Below are positions 55,108 through 62,853 of a DNA stretch of 64,000 nt, one piece after another (position 1 is the first letter of the stretch; every line of letters begins with the position of its first letter). The notes below the pieces were generated by a model, which searched no databases, had not been told where the DNA came from, and saw nothing but the letters and a program-made list of their open reading frames with translations. Both the position numbers and the translations under genes were made by a program. Source of the stretch: Variovorax sp. IB41 (GTDB taxonomy: Bacteria; Pseudomonadota; Gammaproteobacteria; Burkholderiales; Burkholderiaceae_C); the NCBI RefSeq assembly GCF_016405905.1, contig NZ_JAEFCB010000008.1, positions 186,001 to 250,000 on the forward strand, given 5' to 3'.

Positions 55108-55932
55108 ATGAGCGCCGTTCTTTCCATCGACCGCAGCGCGACCCAGCCGCTCAAGCTCAACCCGAACCCGCAGCAGAAGTACTGGTTCGACCCGGTCCCG
55201 CCGCGCACCAGCGTGCAGGCCGAGCGCCGCCACCGGCAGGAGCGCCTGGCGGGCGCGTTCCGCCTGTTCGCGCGTTTCGGCTTCGCGCAGGGACTCGCGG
55301 GCCACATCACCGCGCGCGATCCGGAGCTTGCCGATCACTTCTGGGTCAACCCGCTGGGCATCCACTTCTCGCGCATCAAGGTGTCCGACCTGCTGCTGGT
55401 CAATTCGAAGGGCGAGACGGTGATCGGCGACAGGCCGCTCAACAAGGCCGCCTTCGCGATCCACGCCGCGATCCACGAGCACAACCCGAAGATCGTCGCC
55501 GCCGCCCACACGCATTCGACCTACGGCAAGGCCTGGTCCACGCTGGGCCGCAAGCTCGACACGATCACGCAGGACAGCTGCGTGTTCCACGACGACGTGG
55601 CGCTCTTCGACGACTTCACCGGCATGGTGGTCGACACCAGCGAAGGCGACCGTATCGCGCATGCGCTGGGCGACAAGAAGGGCGCGATCCTCAAGAACCA
55701 CGGCATCCTGACCGCGGGCCCGACGGTGGAGGCCGCCGCGTGGTGGTACATCGCGCTCGACAACGCCTGCCACACGCAGCTCCTCGCAGAAGCCGCGGGC
55801 AAGCCGCAGGCGATCGACGAGGAAACAGCGCGCCATACGCACAGCCAGATCGGCGGCCCGGAGGGGGCCATCCATTCCTTCTACAGCCTCTACGAAGGCC
55901 TCGTGGAAGCGGAACCCGAGCTGCTGCTTTGA
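55108..55932 (+). CDS. Class II aldolase/adducin family protein
   Basis: A 274-residue zinc-type lyase or related enzyme. AAHTHSTYGKAW holds the His-x-His metal pair, GHITARDPE and LKNHGILTAGPTVEAAAWW complete the class II aldolase pattern. In sulfonate catabolism such an enzyme could split or process the carbon skeleton released by the monooxygenase; the aldehyde product of SsuD would fit an aldol-type step. It starts 3 bases after the SsuD-like stop, so it is part of the operon. No known direct role in sulfur metabolism. Confidence 0.88.
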   Translation: MSAVLSIDRSATQPLKLNPNPQQKYWFDPVPPRTSVQAERRHRQERLAGAFRLFARFGFAQGLAGHITARDPELADHFWVNPLGIHFSRIKVSDLLLVNSKGETVIGDRPLNKAAFAIHAAIHEHNPKIVAAAHTHSTYGKAWSTLGRKLDTITQDSCVFHDDVALFDDFTGMVVDTSEGDRIAHALGDKKGAILKNHGILTAGPTVEAAAWWYIALDNACHTQLLAEAAGKPQAIDEETARHTHSQIGGPEGAIHSFYSLYEGLVEAEPELLL

Positions 55933-55955
55933 GGCCAGGACCCGTTCAATAGAAA

Positions 55956-56015
55956 CCGTTCACGCTGAGCTTGTCGAAGCGCCGCGCAAGGCTTCGACAA
56001 GCTCAGCCCGAACGG
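55956..56015. repeat. REP-like palindrome with GCTTCGACAAGCTCAG core
   Basis: Arms 55956-55980 and 55991-56015 are complementary at 23 of 25 positions around a 10-base loop. It lies 24 bases after the class II aldolase stop and 34 bases before the next gene. The core resembles intergenic palindromes spread through many proteobacterial genomes, from memory. It may limit transcription or act as an mRNA end within the operon. Confidence 0.7.
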
Positions 56016-56048
56016 CTCGTAACGCATGACATCTTCCGGAATCCGCCT

Positions 56049-57050
56049 ATGACCGCATCCCTTTCCCGCCGCAGCGTGCTGCGCGCAAGTGGCGCCGCCG
56101 CCGTGGTCGCCTCGGGCGGCCTGATCGCCTCGCAGGCGTTCTCGCAGCAGGCGCGCAAGCTCACCTTCGCATGGAACGCCGCCGCGTTCTGCCTCTCGCC
56201 GGTGGTGGTGGCGCAGGAGCGCGGCTACTTCGAGCGCAACGGGCTGCAGGTGGACCTGATCAACTACACGGGTTCCACCGACCAGCTGCTCGAATCGCTC
56301 GCCACCGCGAAGGCCGATGCGGCCGTGGGCATGATCCACCGCTGGCTCAAGCCGCTGGAGTCGGGCTTCGACGTGAAGATCGTGGGCAGCTCGCACGGCG
56401 GCTGTGTGCGCCTGGTGGGCGCCAAGGCTGCGGGCGTGACCAACCTCGCGAGCCTGAAGGGCAAGATCATCGGCGTGTCGGACATCGCGAGCCCGGGCAA
56501 GAACTTCTTCTCGATCCTGCTGGCCAAGAACGGCATCGATGCCGACCGCGACGTCACCTGGCGCCAGTACCCGGCCGACCTGCTGGACATCGCGGTGCAG
56601 AAGGGCGAGATCCACGCCATTGCCGACGGCGACCCGAACGTCTACCTGATCGAGAAGCGCAACAAGGGCGCGTTCGTCGAGGTGGCGAGCAACCTCTCGG
56701 GCGAATACAAGGACAAGGTCTGCTGCATCGTCGGCGCGCGCGGCGAGCTGGTGCGCAAGGACAAGCCGACCGTCGCGGCGCTCGTGCGTTCCATCGCGCA
56801 GGCCTCGGACTACGTGGCAGAGAACCCGAACGAATCGGCCAAGCTCTTTGCGAAGTACTCGCCCAAGGTGCCGATCGAGGACCTGCGCGCGCTGCTCGGC
56901 ACGCTCACGCACAACCACCATCCGCTGGGCAAGAACCTGCGCGACGAGGTGGCGTTCTACGCGCGCGATTTCCGCAGCGTCGGCGTGCTCAAGAAGACAA
57001 CCGATCCGGTGCGCTTCGCGGAGCACGTGTCTTTCGATCCGCTGGCATGA
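56049..57050 (+). CDS. SsuA/NMT1-like ABC substrate-binding protein with own permease
   Basis: A 333-residue receptor. The signal SLSRRSVLRASGAAAVVASGG is a clear Tat signal. Mature part starts KLTFAWNAAAFCLSPVVVAQ, with YFERNGLQVDLINYTGSTDQ, LASLKGKIIGVSDIASPGKN and a basic C-terminal half. The ATG of the permease overlaps its stop (ATGA at 57047-57050), so this is the cognate receptor of that transporter. Ligand probably a sulfonate or related acid. Confidence 0.91.
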   Translation: MTASLSRRSVLRASGAAAVVASGGLIASQAFSQQARKLTFAWNAAAFCLSPVVVAQERGYFERNGLQVDLINYTGSTDQLLESLATAKADAAVGMIHRWLKPLESGFDVKIVGSSHGGCVRLVGAKAAGVTNLASLKGKIIGVSDIASPGKNFFSILLAKNGIDADRDVTWRQYPADLLDIAVQKGEIHAIADGDPNVYLIEKRNKGAFVEVASNLSGEYKDKVCCIVGARGELVRKDKPTVAALVRSIAQASDYVAENPNESAKLFAKYSPKVPIEDLRALLGTLTHNHHPLGKNLRDEVAFYARDFRSVGVLKKTTDPVRFAEHVSFDPLA

Positions 57051-58102
57051 GCGCGGTCATCGATCGGGTGCTGGAGGCGCCGACCGCGTCGGGGAACTGG
57101 CGCCGTGCCAAGGCCGCTAAGGCCGCTTTCCCCGCGCGCGCCGCCGAAGGTTTCTGGCGCACCGGCGTGCTCGCGACAGCGGCGTGGCTCGCGCTCGGCC
57201 TGCTCACGGTCTACTGGCCGAACAAGGCGGTGGGCTTCAGCGACTGGGCGTACACGGACGAGTTCGGCATCGCGGCCATCGCCGTGGGCGCGCTGCTGCT
57301 GGCCGTCGCGTTGCTCGGCTCGCGCGCGGGCCGCGTGGCGCGCGTGCTGCGGCCCGCAGGCCCGTGGCTCGTCGCGCTGCCGGTGCTCTTCGCCGTCTGG
57401 GAGATCGCGACGGCCAAGCTCGCGCTGCTCCCCACGCCGTTCTTCGCACCACCGCAAAGCCTGGTCGAGACCTACATCGACGACTGGCGCCGCCTCGGCG
57501 AAAGCCTGCTGCATTCGGCGCGCCTGCTCGCCCACGGCTTCGTGCTGGGCGCGCTCGCGGGCTTTCTCACGGGCGTGACCATCGGCTGGTCGCGCATCGC
57601 GGGCTACTGGGTGCATCCGGTGCTGCGCTTCGTCGGGCCGGTGCCGGCCTCGGCGCTGCTGCCGCTCGCGTTCTTCTTCTTTCCGTCGAGCTATGCGGCG
57701 GCGGTGTTTTTGATCGCGCTCGCCACGGGCTTTCCGGTGGCGGTGCTCACCTGGTCGGGCGTGGCCGGCGTCAACCGCAACTACTACGACGTGGCGCGCA
57801 CCATGGGCGCGAGCGAGCGCTTCCTGGTGCTGCGCGTGGCGATTCCCGCCGCGCTGCCGCAGGTGTTCGTGGGCCTGTTCATGGGGCTGGGCGCCGCGTT
57901 CTCGGTGCTCGTGACGGCCGAGATGATGGGCGTGAAGGCGGGCCTGGGCTTCTACCTGTCGTGGGCGCAGGGCTGGGCCTCGTACTCGAACATGTACGCC
58001 GCGCTGATCGTGATGGCCGTGCTGTGCTCGGGCCTCATCACGCTGCTCTTCAAGGTGCGCGACCGCGTGCTGTCGTGGCAGAAGGGGACCGTGAAGTGGT
58101 AG
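57047..58102 (+). CDS. SsuC-like ABC transporter permease
   Basis: A 351-residue inner-membrane permease of the SsuC/TauC (BPD_transp_1) family. After an unusual N-terminal extension with two extra hydrophobic segments (about residues 38-100), the usual six-segment core follows, with the EAA loop near VARTMGASERFLVLRVAIPAALPQVFVG (only part shown by 20-residue motif ARTMGASERFLVLRVAIPAA). Longer than the typical 260-280 residues because of the extension. Overlaps both neighbours. Confidence 0.92.
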   Translation: MSAVIDRVLEAPTASGNWRRAKAAKAAFPARAAEGFWRTGVLATAAWLALGLLTVYWPNKAVGFSDWAYTDEFGIAAIAVGALLLAVALLGSRAGRVARVLRPAGPWLVALPVLFAVWEIATAKLALLPTPFFAPPQSLVETYIDDWRRLGESLLHSARLLAHGFVLGALAGFLTGVTIGWSRIAGYWVHPVLRFVGPVPASALLPLAFFFFPSSYAAAVFLIALATGFPVAVLTWSGVAGVNRNYYDVARTMGASERFLVLRVAIPAALPQVFVGLFMGLGAAFSVLVTAEMMGVKAGLGFYLSWAQGWASYSNMYAALIVMAVLCSGLITLLFKVRDRVLSWQKGTVKW

Positions 58103-58884
58103 CCATTGCCGACACCGCTGTGCGCCAGGCCGGCGCGCGGATCGACATCCACGGCGTGAGTCACTGGTTCGACGTGCCCGCGGGCCCGCTGCAGGTGCTC
58201 GACGACATCGACCTCACGGTGAAGCCCGGCGAATTCGTCGCGCTGCTCGGCCCGAGCGGCTGCGGCAAGTCGACGCTGCTGCGGCTGGTCGCGGGCCTGG
58301 AGCCCGCCACCGCCGGCCGCATCACGCAGGACGATGCGGCGATCACGCGGCCCGACCCGTCGCGCATCGTCGTCTTCCAGGACCCGACGCTCTACCCGTG
58401 GCGCAGCGTGTGGGACAACGTGGCGCTCGGCCTGCAGGCGCGCGGTGTGCTGAAGGCCCAGCGCGGGCGCGTGGACGAGGCGCTCAAGCTCGTGGGCCTC
58501 ACCGATTTCGCCAAGGCCTTTCCGCACCAGCTCTCGGGCGGCATGGCGCAGCGCGTGGCCTTGGCGCGTGCGCTGGTCAACGACCCGCAACTGCTGGTGC
58601 TCGACGAACCGCTGGGCAAGCTCGATTCGCTCACGCGCATCGCGATGCAGAGCGAGCTGGTCAACCTGTGGCAGCGCGCGGGCTTCTCGGCGCTGCTGGT
58701 GACGCACGACGTGGAAGAGGCGCTTTTCCTCGCCAACCGTGTGATCGTGCTGAGCGACCGGCCGGCGCGCATCGCAGCGGAGATTGTGGTCGACCTGCCG
58801 TATCCGCGGCATCGCGGCCACGCGCGGCTCGCAGAGCTGCGTCACGAAGCGCTGCGGCACCTGGGGCTCGACGCCACCTGGTGA
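58096..58884 (+). CDS. SsuB-like ABC transporter ATP-binding protein (GTG start)
   Basis: A 262-residue ATPase. Walker [11 protein letters not shown]-loop [13 protein letters not shown], signature [15 protein letters not shown], Walker [13 protein letters not shown] and the H-loop in [11 protein letters not shown] are complete. The GTG at 58096 overlaps the permease stop by 7 bases and has AAGGGGA upstream. It is the only ATPase in the sulfur cluster and probably serves all four binding proteins. Confidence 0.92.
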   Translation: MVAIADTAVRQAGARIDIHGVSHWFDVPAGPLQVLDDIDLTVKPGEFVALLGPSGCGKSTLLRLVAGLEPATAGRITQDDAAITRPDPSRIVVFQDPTLYPWRSVWDNVALGLQARGVLKAQRGRVDEALKLVGLTDFAKAFPHQLSGGMAQRVALARALVNDPQLLVLDEPLGKLDSLTRIAMQSELVNLWQRAGFSALLVTHDVEEALFLANRVIVLSDRPARIAAEIVVDLPYPRHRGHARLAELRHEALRHLGLDATW

Positions 58885-58885
58885 G

Positions 58886-60043
58886 ATGAACAGCACGCCC
58901 GAGGCCGATTGGCTCAACCTGCTGATCGGCCTGCTCCAGGGCACGCAACTGCAACTGCTGCGGGTGCTCGATGCGCTCGGGCTCGCGGCGCAGGCGCATG
59001 GCCAGCCGGCGTGGCCATGGGCGTTGCGGCTCTCGGGCGAGAACCTGCTGATCGATGCCGGGCAGGCACGCAGCCTCGCGTGGACGCTGGTGTGCGTGGC
59101 CGTCGCGGCGCTGGCGTTGCTGCTTGCGCTGGCCTGGCGGCGTCCGCGGCTCTACCTCTTCGCGCTGGTGCCGATGCTGCTGATCGCAGCGCCATGGCCC
59201 GAGGCGCAGGTGGTGCTGGTGCCAGCGACGCCGACGAGTTTCCAGTCGTCGCCCACGGGCTTCACCGCCGCCTCCATTGCCAAGGGCCGCGTGCTCTATG
59301 CGCAGAACTGCATGGCCTGCCACGGCGCGGACGGCAAGGGCGAGGGGCCGCTGGCCGCTTCGCTCGCGGTGTGGCCGCCGAACCTCAGCGGCCCGCTGCT
59401 GTGGCGGCGCGCCGATGGCGACCTGCTCTGGCACATCCTGCACGGCACGCGCGATGCGCGGCGGCAGCCCACGATGCCGGGCTTCGCCGCGCGGCTGGAC
59501 GAAGCCGATGCCTGGGCGCTGATCGACTACATGAAGGCCCAGGGCGCGGGCCAGAGCCTGCGCGCGCTCGGCAACTGGCCGCAGCCCATCGGCCTGCCCG
59601 ACATGGCGGTGCGCTGCGGCGCGCAGCCGCCGCGGCTGCTCGCGAGCTGGCGCGGGCAGCGCGTGCGCATCGTGGCAGGCAACGCCGCGCCGGCGGAAGA
59701 CCCGCGGCTCGTGACGGTCCAGCTGGTCGCGCCGTCGGAAGCCGCGCCGGCCGCAGCCGATTGCGTGGCCGATTCGCCCGCCGCCTGGGAGGCGCTCGCC
59801 CTGATCGCCGGCACCGACCGCCTCGCCGGCACGCAGCTCATCGCCGACCGCGACGGCTGGCTGCGCGCGCGCGGCGAGCCCGGCAAGGCGGGCTGGTCCG
59901 ACGACGACCTGCTGTGCCGCAGCGAACGCGCGCCTGCCGCGTCGGCGAACGGCACCGCACTGCCCGCCGATGGGCTGGGCGCACTCATCGCCCGCATGGA
60001 CGCGGAGCCGGTGCGCTTCGTCAAGGGCGGCTTCATTCACTGA
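58886..60043 (+). CDS. Membrane-anchored c-type cytochrome inside the sulfur operon
   Basis: A 385-residue protein. Two membrane segments lie at about residues 64-85 and 91-105, followed by a periplasmic class I cytochrome c domain with the heme site CMACHGADGKGEG (CxxCH at 142-146) and a likely axial Met in QPTMPGFAARL. The last 170 residues form a further globular part with three or four cysteines and no domain I know. Starting 1 base after the ATPase stop, it belongs to the operon. A cytochrome in an ABC transporter operon is unusual; it could accept electrons from a periplasmic sulfite or thiol oxidising enzyme. No partner oxidase subunit is seen. Confidence 0.87.
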   Translation: MNSTPEADWLNLLIGLLQGTQLQLLRVLDALGLAAQAHGQPAWPWALRLSGENLLIDAGQARSLAWTLVCVAVAALALLLALAWRRPRLYLFALVPMLLIAAPWPEAQVVLVPATPTSFQSSPTGFTAASIAKGRVLYAQNCMACHGADGKGEGPLAASLAVWPPNLSGPLLWRRADGDLLWHILHGTRDARRQPTMPGFAARLDEADAWALIDYMKAQGAGQSLRALGNWPQPIGLPDMAVRCGAQPPRLLASWRGQRVRIVAGNAAPAEDPRLVTVQLVAPSEAAPAAADCVADSPAAWEALALIAGTDRLAGTQLIADRDGWLRARGEPGKAGWSDDDLLCRSERAPAASANGTALPADGLGALIARMDAEPVRFVKGGFIH

Positions 60044-60069
60044 TTTTTTTCACCGGACACGAAAGAACC

Positions 60070-61041
60070 ATGACCTCGAACCTCGACACCTCACGCCGCA
60101 AGCTCCTCAACCAAGGCCTCGCCGCCGCCACGGCCGCCGCCTTGCCCGCCTTCTCGCTGCCGGCCCGCGCGCAGGGCCGCCCGGTGCTCAAGGCCGGCGA
60201 CCAGAAGGGCGGGCTGCGCGCGCTGCTCGAAGCGGCCGGCGGTCTCGAAGGGCTCGGCTACGACATCCAGTGGTCCGAATTTCCCGCGGCCGCGCCGCTG
60301 GCCGAAGCGCTGAACGCGGCGGCGGTCGATTCGGGCCCCATCGGCGATGCGCCGCTGATCTTCGCGCTGGCCGCGGGCACGCGCGTCAAGGCCATCGGCG
60401 CGAACCGCTCCGACTCCTACGGCACCGCAGTGCTCGTGCGCCCCGATTCGCCGCTCAAGAGCGCGGCCGACCTCAAGGGCAAGAGCATCGCCACCAACCG
60501 CGGCTCCATCGGCCACTACGTGACGCTCAAGGCCATCACAGCGGCGGGTCTGAAGCCCGAGGAGGTGAACCTGCGCTTCCTCGCGCCGGCCGACGCCAAG
60601 CTCGCGCTCACGCAGGGCTCGGTCGATGCCTGGGCCACCTGGGAGCCCTACACCGCGCTGGCCGAGGTGAGCCGCCATGCGCGCGTGCTGGTGAGCGGGC
60701 GCGGGCTGCTGCCCGGCTTGAGCTACCTTGCGGCGACCGATGCGGCCATCGCGGCCAAGCGGCCGGTGCTGCAGGACTTCCTGCAGCGCGTGGTGAAGGC
60801 GCAGCTCTGGTCGTACCGCAACGTCGATGCCTATTCGGCCGCGCTGGCCCGCATCATCGGCATCCCACCCGAGGCGGCGAAGCTGCAGTTCGAGCGGCGC
60901 CAGCAGAAGTGGGTGGCCATCGACGCGCAGGTCATCGCCGACCAGCAGGGCACGGCGGACTTCTACCGGCAGGTGGGGCTCATCAAGCAGCCGCTCGATG
61001 TGAAGGGCACGTTCGACACCGGCTTCGGCGTCGCCGGCTAG
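60070..61041 (+). CDS. SsuA-like ABC substrate-binding protein (last gene of rightward operon)
   Basis: A 323-residue receptor with Tat-like signal (TSRRKLLNQGLAAATAAALP). Mature part RPVLKAGDQKGGLRALLEAA resembles that of the leftward operon receptor at 50570 more than the other two. SAADLKGKSIATNRGSIGHY and TQGSVDAWATWEPY are typical of sulfonate receptors. 26 bases after the cytochrome stop. Fourth binding protein of the cluster. Confidence 0.9.
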   Translation: MTSNLDTSRRKLLNQGLAAATAAALPAFSLPARAQGRPVLKAGDQKGGLRALLEAAGGLEGLGYDIQWSEFPAAAPLAEALNAAAVDSGPIGDAPLIFALAAGTRVKAIGANRSDSYGTAVLVRPDSPLKSAADLKGKSIATNRGSIGHYVTLKAITAAGLKPEEVNLRFLAPADAKLALTQGSVDAWATWEPYTALAEVSRHARVLVSGRGLLPGLSYLAATDAAIAAKRPVLQDFLQRVVKAQLWSYRNVDAYSAALARIIGIPPEAAKLQFERRQQKWVAIDAQVIADQQGTADFYRQVGLIKQPLDVKGTFDTGFGVAG

Positions 61042-61065
61042 GCGTCGCAGGTCAGGTGCCGCGGG

Positions 61066-62121
61066 TCAGGCGGACGGCAGTTGCCAGGGGTCTGGAGGAT
61101 CGGCCCGGTACGTCTGCGAGAGCGCGCGAAACTCCTGCGGTGCCATGCCATAGGCCCGGCGAAAGGCGCGGGTGAAGTCCGACGCGCTCTTGAAGCCGAC
61201 CGCATAGGCCACGTCCGTCACCATCATGTGCGGGTAGCGGGCGAGCTCGTCGGCGGCCTGGCGCAGCCGCAGGTGCCGGATGTAGGCGCCCAGGCCCCCT
61301 TCGTGCTGGAACATGCGGTAGACCGTCGGGCGCGGCAGGTGCAGCGCGCTGAGCACGCCCTCGGGCGTGAGCTCGGCGCGGTGCAGGTTTGCCTGGATGT
61401 GGCGCCGCACCCGGCCGAACAGCGCGGCCCGTGCCGCCGAGCGCGCATTGCCGCTCAGGCCCGCCTGCTTGCCGAAGGCCGCGACCACCAGTTGCGCGGC
61501 CGTGCGCACGGCGCTGTCGGCCGCGGCGGCGGTCATGGCCGAGATGTTGGCGCCCAGGGCGGCCACGTGTTCGAGCGCCAGCCGCGTGAGCGGCGACGTG
61601 TCCTGCACCGTGCGGCCGTGGATGGCCTCGGGGTCGGGAAAGGTCTCCTGCACCAGCGCGGCCGGCACGAAGAAGGTCAGCACCCGGCAGTGGCTGCGCC
61701 GCATGCGCACCGGCTGGTTCATGTCCAGCGCCAGGATCTTCGCGGTGGGGATGGCGGCGGACGCGCCGTGCCGCAGCGCGATGTCGTCGACGCCGCCCTC
61801 GGCAAACACGTGGAAGACGTAGTCGCGCACGCTGTCCGTGGAAATGCGCGCCAGCGAGCGCTCCAGCAGCATCGCGTCGGAGCGGCAATCGGTGAAGAGG
61901 AGGCCCTCGACCTTGTAGCGATCGATCTGTGCGTTGAAGGGGTGCTCGACGTCGGCCCTGGACGGCAGCACGTCGATCACGTGCCCCACGCGCTCCCGCC
62001 AGGCCAGCAGTTGCCGCTGCCGCGGCTCACCCAGCACGCTGAAGTGGCTGTGCGCCACGCCGCCGCCGTGTGCCGCAAGCAAGGAGGCCGGGGAGGTGCC
62101 TCGGGGGGGCAGAAGGGTCAT
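61066..62121 (-). CDS. AraC family regulator
   Basis: A 351-residue regulator with an AraC-binding-like N-terminal domain (about residues 20-200) and an AraC/XylS HTH at about 245-345 (YPHMMVTDVAYAVGFKSASD then FTRAFRRAYGMAPQEFR). It starts MTLLPPRGTSPASLLAAHGG. It is convergent with the end of the sulfur operon and divergent from the LuxR gene. It could regulate the sulfur operons at a distance or a target outside the window; no direct evidence. Confidence 0.9.
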   Translation of the reverse strand: MTLLPPRGTSPASLLAAHGGGVAHSHFSVLGEPRQRQLLAWRERVGHVIDVLPSRADVEHPFNAQIDRYKVEGLLFTDCRSDAMLLERSLARISTDSVRDYVFHVFAEGGVDDIALRHGASAAIPTAKILALDMNQPVRMRRSHCRVLTFFVPAALVQETFPDPEAIHGRTVQDTSPLTRLALEHVAALGANISAMTAAAADSAVRTAAQLVVAAFGKQAGLSGNARSAARAALFGRVRRHIQANLHRAELTPEGVLSALHLPRPTVYRMFQHEGGLGAYIRHLRLRQAADELARYPHMMVTDVAYAVGFKSASDFTRAFRRAYGMAPQEFRALSQTYRADPPDPWQLPSA

Positions 62122-62212
62122 TGGGAGGGAAAGTTCGCGAGCTGCGACGGCGAGGTTCCTGCACCAATGAACGGGAAAAACCGTTAAAAAAAGCGCAGAA
62201 CCGGCGGAATTC

Positions 62213-62227
62213 TCTCAATAAGTGAGA
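62213..62227. promoter_or_regulatory. Inverted repeat between the AraC and LuxR genes
   Basis: TCTCA-ATAAG-TGAGA, perfect 5-base arms, in the 198-base divergent gap. Nearby, AACGG-GAAAAA-CCGTT precedes an A tract (about 62169-62191) that would act as an UP-like element for the AraC gene. Confidence 0.35.
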
Positions 62228-62319
62228 CGGACGGTCAAGTCCGCCGAACCGGTGCGACCACTCTTGCCTTCGCGCGGCCGCATGGCCGAACCCGATTTCT
62301 TGAGCGAGCGAGTACTGAA

Positions 62320-62802
62320 ATGCCCACAGGAAAAACCGATCCCTCTGCAACTGTTGCAACCGCCGCCACTGCAGGTACGTTCGGTCATCTCTACAACGAG
62401 GCCGACGAGGACGAGTTGGCCGCCCTGATGTTTTCCATGGAGCGCGGCGAAGCGCCCGGCGCCACGCGCATCGCGCGCCACATGCTGGCCCTGATCGCCG
62501 CGGCCGCGAAATCCCGCGCGCCCTCGGCCATCGAGACGAAGCCGCGCGCGGACGCCGCATCGCCCGCCGGCGAGGCGCCGTCGGGCGGGCCGCTGTCGCC
62601 GCGCGAGCTGCAGGTGCTGCAGCTGGTGTCGCAGGGGTGGACCAACCGCCGGATCGCCCAGGCGCTCAGCCGCTCGGGCAACACCATCGACACGCAGATC
62701 AAGAGCATCTACCGCAAGCTCGACGTCAACTCGCGGACCCGGGCGGTTCGCAAGGCGATGGAGCTGGGCCTGCTGAGCTGGGACGCAGGCCGCGCGCAAT
62801 AG
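62320..62802 (+). CDS. Small LuxR-type HTH regulator
   Basis: A 160-residue protein. The C-terminal LuxR/GerE HTH covers about residues 88-152 (LSPRELQVLQLVSQGWTNRR and NTIDTQIKSIYRKLDVNSR). The N-terminal 85 residues (MPTGKTDPSATVATAATAGT start) have no recognisable sensor or receiver domain. It may act as a simple regulator or with a partner. Divergent from the AraC gene. Confidence 0.8.
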   Translation: MPTGKTDPSATVATAATAGTFGHLYNEADEDELAALMFSMERGEAPGATRIARHMLALIAAAAKSRAPSAIETKPRADAASPAGEAPSGGPLSPRELQVLQLVSQGWTNRRIAQALSRSGNTIDTQIKSIYRKLDVNSRTRAVRKAMELGLLSWDAGRAQ

Positions 62803-62810
62803 CAATGGCC

Positions 62811-62837
62811 GGTTCCGCCGGTTCCGCCGGTTCCGCC
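62811..62837. repeat. Three copies of the 9-base unit GGTTCCGCC
   Basis: GGTTCCGCC occurs three times in a row just after the LuxR stop, followed by a degenerate fourth copy (GGCTCG). Noncoding; a slippage-prone tract. Confidence 0.85.
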
Positions 62838-62853
62838 GGCTCGTGCGAGCGCG

